Below, in pieces: positions 25,606 to 32,108 of a stretch of 32,108 bases of DNA. The stretch's first letter is position 1, and every line of letters starts with the position of its first letter. Under the pieces are notes generated by a model. It did not search any database, had not been told where the DNA came from, and saw nothing but the letters and a program-made list of their open reading frames with translations. The DNA is taken from assembly GCF_945649885.1 (NCBI RefSeq), contig NZ_CALZFS010000017.1, positions 1-32,108 on the forward strand. Direction: 5' to 3'. A program made the translations under genes and the position numbers. This stretch comes from an uncultured Corynebacterium sp. (lineage in GTDB: Bacteria > Actinomycetota > Actinomycetes > Mycobacteriales > Mycobacteriaceae).

Positions 25606-28600
25606 TTGGCAAAAAAGAAGGCCCCCATAACTTCACAGGAGACGGATGTATCACCTTCCGCCGTTCTCGCTGCGGATTTTGACCGTTCCCAACTGGGGGA
25701 GAAGACCCGTGTCCACCAGTTGGCTAAGCAGCTTGGGCTGATGTCCAAGGACCTAGTTGTTGCGCTGGATTCCATCGGCCTGGTGAAGGTTGCACAGTCC
25801 AGTCTGAACCTAGACGAGGCTCATAAGCTTCTCGACGTCCTGGCCAAGCCAGTCCAGGACGCCCCGGCAGATGCTGTACCCGATGTGGAACCGGTGGAGA
25901 AGATCCGTCGCCGCGTGGAAAAGAACGTGGCTAATGAGATCCATCAGATCGAAGAAAAAGTTGAGCGTGAGCTCGCCGAGGTCGCTGAACCTGCTGCAGC
26001 CGTTGAAGCTCTTGAAGTCTCCGAGCTCCCGAACCCCGAGCCGGAAATCGAAGCTGTTGACCTGATTGCTGCGGCTGAAGCAGAGATGCATGCGGAGCTG
26101 CTCGAGGACATCATCCCGGAGATCACCCCACCGCCAGCAGAGGCAACGATCTATGCCCCGATCTTTGTGGCACCGGAAATGATCCCCACCGAGGATATTC
26201 ACGACACCGATGACACCCAGGTGCAGGAACGCGCAGCGCGCAAGCGCCGTGGCCGCCGGGGCACCGGCCGCGGCCGGGGACCGGAAGTGCCGCAGGAGGT
26301 GGCGGAAGAGACGTCGACAAGCACCGTTGAGGCGGAAGAACCTGAGGTTGTTGACGAACCCGTCGGTATCAAGGGCTCAACCCGTTTGGAGGCGCAGCGT
26401 CGCCGCCGCACCGAGATGCGCGAAGAAGGCCGCAAGAAGCGTCACGTGGTGAGCACCCAGGAATTCATGGAACGCCGTGAATCCATGGAACGCCGCATGA
26501 TCGTGCGTGAGCGTCACCGCCATGACAACTCCGGCCTGGTCACCCAGGTCGGCGTGATGGAGGACGACCTGCTGGTTGAGCAGTTCGTCACCTCTGATGC
26601 GCAGTCCTCCATGGTGGGTAATATCTACCTGGGCCGTGTGCAGAATGTGCTGCCGAGCATGGAAGCCGCATTCATTGATATCGGCAAGGGGCGCAACGGT
26701 GTGCTCTACGCCGGCGAAGTGGACTGGAAGGCAGCAGGCCTCGGTGGCCGCGGACGCCGCATCGAGCAGGCACTCAAATCCGGTGACAAGGTGCTGGTCC
26801 AGGTGACCAAGGACCCATTGGGCCATAAGGGCGCACGCCTGACCACCCAGATTTCTCTGGCGGGCCGCTACCTGGTCTATGTTCCAGGTGGCCGCAGCGC
26901 AGGAATCTCCCGCAAACTGCCAGGACCTGAGCGTAAGCGACTCAAGGAAATCCTGGGACGCGTGGTTCCACCGCAGGGCGGCACCATCATCCGTACCGCC
27001 GCTGAAGGTGTCTCCGAGGAGAACATCTCCGCCGATGTGAACCGTCTGCACACCCTGTGGGAACAGATCCAGGAACGCACCAAGGTGGAGAAGAAGTCCC
27101 GCAACGCCCAGCCGGTCACCATGTACGAAGAGCCGGACATGCTGGTCAAGGTCATCCGTGACCTGTTCAATGAGGATTTCACCTCCCTCATCGTGGATGG
27201 CGACCGCGCATGGAACACCGTGCGTGCCTACATCCAGTCCGTCGCCCCTGACCTGGTCAGCCGTGTGGAGCACTTCGAGCGCGCAGATTTTGAGGGTAAG
27301 GATGCCTTTGAAGCCTTCGATCTCAACCGGCAGCTGGAAGAAGCACTGTCCCGGAAGGTTGATCTGCCTTCCGGTGGCTCGCTGATCATTGACAAGACCG
27401 AGGCCATGACGGTCATCGACGTTAACACCGGGCGCTACACCGGCAAGGGTGGTGGCAACCTGGAGGAAACCGTCACTCTCAACAACATTGAGGCTGCTGA
27501 GGAGATCGTCCGTCAGATGCGTCTGCGCGATCTCGGCGGCATGATCGTGGTCGACTTCATCGACATGGTCCTGCCTGAGAACCAGGAACTGGTGCTGCGT
27601 CGACTCAATGAGGCACTGGAAAATGACCGCACCCGCCACCAGGTTTCCGAGGTCACCTCACTCGGCCTGGTTCAGATGACGCGTAAGCGCATCGGTGCCG
27701 GCCTGCTGGAAACCTTCTCCTCTGAATGTGAGCACTGTGAAGGTCGCGGCTTGGTTATTCACCAGGACCCAGTGGATACCGTTGATGCCCGTGTGGAGGC
27801 CAAGGCTGAGGAGCGCACCAACCGCCATAAGCGGAATCGGGAATCGCAGAAGCCGGTCACTGATCCCGCCCAGCACCCGATGGTTGTAGCCATGCAGGAC
27901 CTCGTCGATGACGAAGAGCATGACATGGACAAGGAATTCGAGGACCTTGCTGCCTCTGTCATCCTCGGCGATCACTCCGATTCTGGTGACACGGTTGACA
28001 CCGTCGAAGCAGATGAGGTTGTCTCCACCGTGGAACCAGAGGAAGGCCCACGTCGACGTGCCCGCAGGCGCCGCGGCAAGCAGCAGCCTGTTGCTGAGAC
28101 TGATTCCTCTCACACCATCTCTGTTGGTGCTGACGATATCGCCGCGATCGCCGCTGCGGCAGTGGATATCGCCAATGAGGAAGATCCGGATGAGCCATCC
28201 GGATCCAACTATGTGGCCGATACGATCGATGTCGCTGTGGATGAGCGCTTCTTTGAAGATGATCATGCGGTTGTGGAGCCTGCTCCTGAGGTTCGCACCT
28301 CTGGTGGCTCTACTGAGGGTTCTGTTGATGGTTCTTCCTACCAGGAGGCTTTGGCTGAATTTGAGGCCAGCCCGCGTCGCCGTCGTGGTACCCGCGGAAA
28401 CTCCCGTTCGGATCATGCGCCGAAGAGGGAGGACTTCAAGTCCGAACCGACCCGTTTTTCACGGGGCAGGAAGTCAGTGGTGGAGCCGGCAGCTGCACCA
28501 GTGGCAGAGCCTGCTGTGGTGACTGAGGTTCAGCCTGCAAGTGAGCAGCGTGCACCTCAGCAGGATGAGCGCAAGGGTGACGAGAGGTCACGTCGACGAC

Positions 28601-29076
28601 GTAGCCGTGGACGCGGACTTAGCCAGACTCCAGTGGTGCAGCAGGAAGAAGCTGCAGCTGTGGCGGAAGCAGCGACCGAGGAGAAGGCATCTCGCCGCAA
28701 CCGTCCGAGTGAGGTCGCGGCAAGCGCCCCATCAACTCGCCCGGGACGTGTGCGGCGTCGTGCAGTGCGTCGGATGAGCAGTGATATTGAAGCGCTCGAT
28801 GATGCAGCACCAGTGGCACCATCCACGCCTGCAGTTGCGGCGGCCCCGGAGGTTCAGGAATCAGTGGAGGGGCAGGTATCCAGCCCGAACCGCCGCCGTC
28901 GCCGCCGTGCTGTGCGTCTGGCATCAAACTCTTCATCTGAAGTACCTGCACAGCGGAATAGTCCAGCATCATCGGAAGCACAGGATGCTCCCCGGAGTGA
29001 GCTGCGGAATGAGCCACGGAAGCAGAACTCTGGTGCGCGCCGTCGTCGTGTTACCAGGAAACCGCAACGTGGCTAG
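25606..29076 (+). CDS. rne: Ribonuclease E/G
   Basis: A 1156-residue endoribonuclease for mRNA turnover and rRNA processing. The catalytic core lies in the middle, as usual in actinobacteria. An S1-like RNA-binding domain begins near 337 (GNIYLGRVQNVLPSMEAAF), the Mg-binding aspartates are in TVIDVNTGRYTG (about 605) and VVDFIDM (about 649), and the Zn-link cysteines are Cys708 and Cys711 (CEHCEGRG). The N-terminal extension starts with about 45 residues (RVHQLAKQLGLMSKDLVVAL...) resembling the IF-2 N-terminal fold, then an acidic Ala/Glu-rich linker. The C-terminal 430 residues are low complexity with arginine clusters (RRRARRRRG, RRRRSRGRG, RRRRRRAVR), probably RNA- and partner-binding. The TTG start has AGGAG at good spacing. 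Confidence 0.93.
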   Translation: MAKKKAPITSQETDVSPSAVLAADFDRSQLGEKTRVHQLAKQLGLMSKDLVVALDSIGLVKVAQSSLNLDEAHKLLDVLAKPVQDAPADAVPDVEPVEKIRRRVEKNVANEIHQIEEKVERELAEVAEPAAAVEALEVSELPNPEPEIEAVDLIAAAEAEMHAELLEDIIPEITPPPAEATIYAPIFVAPEMIPTEDIHDTDDTQVQERAARKRRGRRGTGRGRGPEVPQEVAEETSTSTVEAEEPEVVDEPVGIKGSTRLEAQRRRRTEMREEGRKKRHVVSTQEFMERRESMERRMIVRERHRHDNSGLVTQVGVMEDDLLVEQFVTSDAQSSMVGNIYLGRVQNVLPSMEAAFIDIGKGRNGVLYAGEVDWKAAGLGGRGRRIEQALKSGDKVLVQVTKDPLGHKGARLTTQISLAGRYLVYVPGGRSAGISRKLPGPERKRLKEILGRVVPPQGGTIIRTAAEGVSEENISADVNRLHTLWEQIQERTKVEKKSRNAQPVTMYEEPDMLVKVIRDLFNEDFTSLIVDGDRAWNTVRAYIQSVAPDLVSRVEHFERADFEGKDAFEAFDLNRQLEEALSRKVDLPSGGSLIIDKTEAMTVIDVNTGRYTGKGGGNLEETVTLNNIEAAEEIVRQMRLRDLGGMIVVDFIDMVLPENQELVLRRLNEALENDRTRHQVSEVTSLGLVQMTRKRIGAGLLETFSSECEHCEGRGLVIHQDPVDTVDARVEAKAEERTNRHKRNRESQKPVTDPAQHPMVVAMQDLVDDEEHDMDKEFEDLAASVILGDHSDSGDTVDTVEADEVVSTVEPEEGPRRRARRRRGKQQPVAETDSSHTISVGADDIAAIAAAAVDIANEEDPDEPSGSNYVADTIDVAVDERFFEDDHAVVEPAPEVRTSGGSTEGSVDGSSYQEALAEFEASPRRRRGTRGNSRSDHAPKREDFKSEPTRFSRGRKSVVEPAAAPVAEPAVVTEVQPASEQRAPQQDERKGDERSRRRRSRGRGLSQTPVVQQEEAAAVAEAATEEKASRRNRPSEVAASAPSTRPGRVRRRAVRRMSSDIEALDDAAPVAPSTPAVAAAPEVQESVEGQVSSPNRRRRRRAVRLASNSSSEVPAQRNSPASSEAQDAPRSELRNEPRKQNSGARRRRVTRKPQRG

Positions 29077-29079
29077 GGG

Positions 29080-29113
29080 CCTAAACGCGGTTTGTATTTG
29101 AGCCGCGTTTAGG
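29080..29113 (+). terminator. Hairpin after rne
   Basis: CCTAAACGCGG (29080-29090) and CCGCGTTTAGG (29103-29113) pair perfectly over 11 bp with a 12-nt loop, starting 4 nt after the rne stop. No U-run follows, so it may be a weak or Rho-assisted terminator or a 3'-end stabiliser. Confidence 0.65.
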
Positions 29114-29302
29114 GGTAGTCTTGGACAGTCGCTGTTTTAGGCTATGTCAGTAATGCCCATTAGCCCATTTCACGGCGAATGAGTGCGTGACACTGGGCCC
29201 TTGTTGGTCCAGCATGCCCAAAACGCAATTGTAAAAGTAGTCCAATCAGGCCGTCCCCGCTCGGGGAGCCTGAGCCGAGAATCAGATAAGGGGTAGCCCT
29301 CT
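29114..29302 (+). promoter_or_regulatory. rplU upstream leader region
   Basis: This stretch of about 190 bases before rplU holds no coding frame I can support. Its second half is rich in inverted repeats: CCCCG-CT-CGGGG at about 29256-29267, and alternatively CTCGG with CCGAG at about 29262-29280. GGGG-TAG-CCCT near 29290-29300 could mask the ribosome binding site AAGGGG before ATG 29303. The mutually exclusive pairings resemble an autoregulatory ribosomal-protein leader. I cannot match it to a named family. Confidence 0.35.
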
Positions 29303-29608
29303 ATGTACGCGATCGTCAAGACCGGCGGAAAGCAGTACAAGGTTGCCGAAGGCGACTTCGTAAAGGTCGAGAAGATCGAGGGTGAGCCGGGTGCCTCCGT
29401 AGCTCTCACCCCGGTTCTGCTCGTCGATGGCGCCGATGTGACCACCGCCGCTGACAAGCTCGCTTCTGTGAGCGTCAACACCGAGATCGTCGAGCACGTT
29501 AAGGGCCCGAAGATCAAGATCCTGAAGTACAAGAACAAGACCGGTTACAAGAAGCGCCAGGGACACCGTCAGAAGCTGACCGTCCTGAAGGTCACCGGAA
29601 TCAAGTAA
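29303..29608 (+). CDS. rplU: 50S ribosomal protein L21
   Basis: A 101-residue L21 of the large ribosomal subunit, bound to 23S rRNA near L20. The family start [14 protein letters not shown], the central VLLVDGADV and the C-terminal [14 protein letters not shown] signature are all present, and the length is normal. It is followed after 39 nt by rpmA, the usual pairing. Its ribosome binding site AAGGGG lies inside possible leader structure. Confidence 0.97.
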   Translation: MYAIVKTGGKQYKVAEGDFVKVEKIEGEPGASVALTPVLLVDGADVTTAADKLASVSVNTEIVEHVKGPKIKILKYKNKTGYKKRQGHRQKLTVLKVTGIK

Positions 29609-29647
29609 GCCTGTCGGCTTTATTTCCTTTGAAGGAGGGAATCCAGA

Positions 29648-29914
29648 ATGGCAACCAAGAAGGGTGCATCAAGCTCCAGCAACGGTCGTGACTCTGAGGC
29701 CAAGCGCCTTGGCGTTAAGCGATTCGGTGGCCAGCAGGTGAACGCAGGAGAGATCCTCGTTCGTCAGCGCGGCACCAAGTTCCACCCAGGCGAGAACGTC
29801 GGTCGCGGTGGCGACGACACTCTCTTCGCTCTGAAGACCGGTGCGGTCGAGTTCGCTACCAAGCGTAACCGTCGCGTCGTGAACATCGTCGAGAACGAGG
29901 CTGTGGACGCTTAA
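29648..29914 (+). CDS. rpmA: 50S ribosomal protein L27
   Basis: An 88-residue L27, whose N-terminal tail reaches the peptidyl-transferase centre. It begins [20 protein letters not shown], with the conserved GVKRFGGQ and [19 protein letters not shown] box (here [16 protein letters not shown]). The N-terminus starts directly with the mature-type sequence, so the Firmicute-style cleaved extension is absent. A strong GGAGG lies about 10 nt before ATG 29648. The Obg gene that often follows is not in this window. Confidence 0.97.
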   Translation: MATKKGASSSSNGRDSEAKRLGVKRFGGQQVNAGEILVRQRGTKFHPGENVGRGGDDTLFALKTGAVEFATKRNRRVVNIVENEAVDA

Positions 29915-29979
29915 GTCTCTCAAGCCCCACCCCGGCCGGCGCTACGCACCGGCCACCTCGATCAGATAATGATCAGAAG

Positions 29980-30021
29980 CTGCCCGTTACCTTCACATTG
30001 TTGAAGGTGACGGGCAGTTTT
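29980..30021 (+). terminator. Terminator of rplU-rpmA
   Basis: The arms at 29980-29995 (CTGCCCGTTACCTTCA) and 30002-30017 (TGAAGGTGACGGGCAG) pair over 16 positions with one wobble and a 6-nt loop, followed by TTTT. A second GC-rich hairpin (GGCCGG/CCGGCC, about 29934-29954) lies just upstream. Confidence 0.9.
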
Positions 30022-30110
30022 GTATGTGCCCATGGCCAGGCGGATTCTAGGAGTTCCCAAAGACAGAAGGACTCCCTGCCTTTAGTCAGAGAGTCCAGTC
30101 AGAGAGAAAC

Positions 30111-30776
30111 CTACTCGGCTACGTCTTCCCATTCATGGCCAGCATCAAAGTCAGCCACACCGTTGAACCAACCGGTGATCAGTGCAATGACATCCTTCGG
30201 AGTCTTCACGGCAGTGCCTTGAACGGTCTTGTCTGCACCGGAGCGGTATTCCACCAACCAGTTCTTCTCATCCGCACGGTAGAGGGTCTGGATGAAGTGT
30301 GCATCATCAGCCACGCGGGTGACACGGAGATAGGGAGCCAGCGAGTCCTTCAGACGCAGGACCTCCAACAGGAGATGTGGCAGTCCATAAGCGGAGAAGC
30401 CGGGGGAGAAGAACTTGTCAGTCTGGACCACAGCATCGGTGTCTTCATCACCAAAGAGCAGGATCACATCCGAGTTCATATCGGCCAGTCCGAGACCATA
30501 GTCCACGGCAATCTCAGACAGCCAGGCAGCGGTGGCTTCCGCATCGTTATAGTTGGTGGCCACATATAGGCAGCGATCACCGGAGAGCTGGATGGGGGTG
30601 TCATCCTCAAGCGTGATGCCAGCTGGAACAGTCGCGCCCAGACCTGCAGCAAGTGATTCCAGCACCGGGGTGGTGGATGCTTCTGCAAAATCGATGCGTT
30701 CTGTCAGAGGCGACTTGGAAAAGCGGGCGTTTCCGGGGTCACCATCGGTTTCAAAGAGGACGAAGTCATAGCTCAT
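30111..30776 (-). CDS. Uncharacterised soluble protein
   Basis: A 221-residue acidic, apparently soluble protein with no signal peptide or membrane segment. It begins MSYDFVLFETDGDPGNARF. A central DMNSDVILLFGDED (about 98-111) and a C-terminal GWFNGVADFDAGHEWEDVAE, rich in Trp, Phe and acidic residues, are the most distinctive parts. I recognise no catalytic motif or family; it could be an immunity- or SMI1-like small fold, but this is only an impression. The start ATG 30776 is the first good one, and an extension upstream crosses the divergent promoter. It is divergent from the aldo/keto reductase and convergent with rpmA. Confidence 0.7.
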   Translation of the reverse strand: MSYDFVLFETDGDPGNARFSKSPLTERIDFAEASTTPVLESLAAGLGATVPAGITLEDDTPIQLSGDRCLYVATNYNDAEATAAWLSEIAVDYGLGLADMNSDVILLFGDEDTDAVVQTDKFFSPGFSAYGLPHLLLEVLRLKDSLAPYLRVTRVADDAHFIQTLYRADEKNWLVEYRSGADKTVQGTAVKTPKDVIALITGWFNGVADFDAGHEWEDVAE

Positions 30777-30889
30777 GCTTTCCAAGCATAGAGCCGTGCC
30801 AGCAGGGGACCACACCGCCCCCACGGTCTTCCGCAATATAGTGGACGGGATAGTTGTTGCCTCGTTGATGAGAAAAGGAAAATCCACAT

Positions 30890-31807
30890 ATGTCGATTGT
30901 TGGTACCGGTTCATTCTTCGGTTCACCGGAGGAAGAGCGCGATAAGCTCATGCAGGCACTCATGGCTAAGAAGAAGGAGACCACGAACCCGGTCACCATC
31001 CCTGAAGTGATCCTGAATGATGGCAACACCATCCCGCAGTTGGGTTTCGGTGTGTTCAAGGTGGATCCGGAGGAAACTGAGCGTGTGGTGTCCGAGGCAC
31101 TTGCGGCAGGTTACCGCCACATTGACACCGCGGCCTTCTACGGTAATGAGGAAGGCGTCGGGCGTGCGATTGCACAGTCCGGTATTCCTCGCGATGAGCT
31201 GTATGTGACCACCAAGCTGTGGCCGAGCCGCTTCGATGATGCAGAGGTAGCCTTCACCGAATCCCTGAACAAGCTCGGCCTGGATTATGTTGATCTCTTC
31301 CTGCTGCACTGGCCAGCACCGAAGAACAACAACTTTGTCACAGCGTGGAAGGAACTGGAGCAGCTTGGTCAGCGCTCCCGCTCCATCGGCGTGTGCAACT
31401 TCCTGCCGGAGCACCTAGCCAAGCTTATCGACGAAGCCACCATCGTCCCCGCCATCAACCAGTTTGAGTTGCACCCGGCCCTCCAGCAGCGTGAAACCCA
31501 GGAAGCATCCAGGGCAGCAGGCATCGCCGTTGAATCCTGGGGGCCACTGGGCCAGGGACGCTATGACCTGTCTAAGGAAGCCCCCATCATGGCTGCCGCA
31601 GAAAACCACGGAAAGACCCCGGCCCAGGTGGTGCTGCGCTGGCATCTCCAGCACGATGTCATTGTGTTCCCGAAGACCGTCAACCCGGAACGCATGCGGG
31701 AGAATATCAACGTCTTTGACTTTGAACTCACCACCGAAGAGATGCTGGCCATTGACGGACTGGAGCGCGGTGCCCGTGGCGGTTCCCACCCTGATGACAT
31801 CAACTAG
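30890..31807 (+). CDS. dkgA: Aldo/keto reductase (2,5-diketo-D-gluconate reductase-like)
   Basis: A 305-residue NADPH-dependent oxidoreductase of the aldo/keto reductase superfamily. The catalytic tetrad is visible as Asp79 and Tyr84 (HIDTAAFYGNE), Lys109 (TTKLWPS) and His140 (LLHWPAP). The signature GVCNFLPEHL and the cofactor-binding PKTVNPERMREN near the C-terminus complete the fold. It belongs to the prokaryotic AKR5 group that includes DkgA; the real substrate is not determined. An N-terminal extension of about 35 residues precedes the first strand. ATG 30890 has AAAAGGA upstream, so I keep it, though ATG 30962 would give the usual length. Confidence 0.88.
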   Translation: MSIVGTGSFFGSPEEERDKLMQALMAKKKETTNPVTIPEVILNDGNTIPQLGFGVFKVDPEETERVVSEALAAGYRHIDTAAFYGNEEGVGRAIAQSGIPRDELYVTTKLWPSRFDDAEVAFTESLNKLGLDYVDLFLLHWPAPKNNNFVTAWKELEQLGQRSRSIGVCNFLPEHLAKLIDEATIVPAINQFELHPALQQRETQEASRAAGIAVESWGPLGQGRYDLSKEAPIMAAAENHGKTPAQVVLRWHLQHDVIVFPKTVNPERMRENINVFDFELTTEEMLAIDGLERGARGGSHPDDIN

Positions 31808-32108
31808 GATGCATTAGTTGCTCAAAGCATAAAGAAGCGGGGGGGTTTACAAAAGATAAATGAGCCCCGTACATGGGAAAGGGGTGCTGTAAAAATGAAA
31901 ATTACATTTACCTTTAAACCATAGTTTATGTCACGCGATAATTTTAAAATAGAAATACCAGAAATAGCAAACACCAAAATGAAGTTGTTTGTTAATGATG
32001 AATATATTGGGGATGTCACAACCGAACAGTCTTCTCAAATAAGGATTGATGTTTGCAAATATATTAATGAAACAAAGCAAGAATATTATAAGTTATTTAA
32101 TGAAGTAA
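31808..32108. other. AT-rich right edge, probable start of acquired DNA
   Basis: Base composition changes abruptly after the aldo/keto reductase stop. By hand count 31921-32108 has 51 G or C in 188 bases (about 27%), against well over half in the genes to the left. Codon use in the frame beginning at 31928 is also foreign (AAT, ATA, TTA, TAT favoured). The boundary is near 31820. I see no tRNA, attachment repeat or integrase at this end. Confidence 0.7.
31928..32108 (+). CDS. Partial AT-rich hypothetical gene, cut by window end
   Basis: An open frame of 60 codons that runs off the right end. It starts MSRDNFKIEIPEIANTKMKL, continues with FVNDEYIGDVTTEQ and ends NETKQEYYKLFNEV. I recognise no family, and the visible part looks soluble. 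The start is uncertain. ATG 31928 has no ribosome binding site, whereas ATG 31895, in the same frame with AAAGGGG about 10 nt upstream, is separated from it by an in-frame TAG at 31922-31924. The gene may therefore be a broken copy that has lost its first codons to a nonsense change, or it may use 31928 inefficiently. The composition suggests horizontal transfer. Confidence 0.5.
   Translation, partial: MSRDNFKIEIPEIANTKMKLFVNDEYIGDVTTEQSSQIRIDVCKYINETKQEYYKLFNEV

Noticed and set aside
26377..27639. Minus-strand open frame of about 420 codons
   Set aside because: It is antisense to the catalytic core of RNase E, which is intact; it is a shadow frame.
31840..31887. Hairpin after the aldo/keto reductase as a terminator
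   Set aside because: Only about five G-C pairs with a long loop and no U-run; too weak to call.

Overview
The window is a chromosomal segment from a Corynebacterium of the C. glutamicum / C. efficiens group. This is inferred from recognisable MDH, ClpX, ValS, FolC, Ndk, RNase E, L21 and L27 sequences, from the pcaR-pcaF-pcaD-pcaO order, from common GTG/TTG starts, and from many genes whose -10 box lies 6-8 nt before the start codon (leaderless transcription, usual in corynebacteria). No database was searched. All assignments rest on motifs, family knowledge and remembered synteny.

Layout. 1-1393: an IS4-type transposase whose left end is outside the window; its reading frame breaks at a CCC-TGA and continues in the +1 frame to 1393. 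1394-1664: no gene I can support. 1665-8120: a protocatechuate/beta-ketoadipate block. The minus-strand operon pcaR-pcaF-pcaD-pcaO is divergent from pcaI-pcaJ, and a perfect 6-3-6 palindrome between them is a good IclR-type operator candidate. Together these genes encode the steps from the enol-lactone to acetyl-CoA plus succinyl-CoA, and two regulators. 8255-10713: clpX with its terminator, a 39-residue single-span membrane peptide, and an auxin-efflux-carrier-type permease. 10744-12905: a TetR regulator divergent from malate dehydrogenase. 12962-14391: a MerR regulator translationally coupled to a membrane protein of unknown function, read from a promoter with the 19-bp spacer typical of MerR control. 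14436-16925: a shortened Hsp70-like ATPase and, upstream of it, three tandem paralogous small membrane proteins.

17048-23004: valS-folC-DUF4233-like membrane protein (overlapping ends, one operon), then an acetyltransferase-like protein on the other strand, a small membrane protein and ndk. 23059-25372: an AhpD-like protein and a pirin (one operon), then a membrane protein with a C-terminal winged-helix-like region. 25606-29914: rne, rplU and rpmA, the usual actinobacterial order. 30111-31807: an uncharacterised protein divergent from an aldo/keto reductase. From about 31820 the base composition falls sharply (about 27% G+C by hand count over 31921-32108) and an AT-rich reading frame runs off the window. 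This looks like the edge of a horizontally acquired segment.

Most of the window is conserved housekeeping and aromatic catabolism DNA. The least explained parts are the three paralogous small membrane proteins, the MerR/membrane-protein pair, the membrane/winged-helix protein, the recoded or broken transposase and the foreign right edge.
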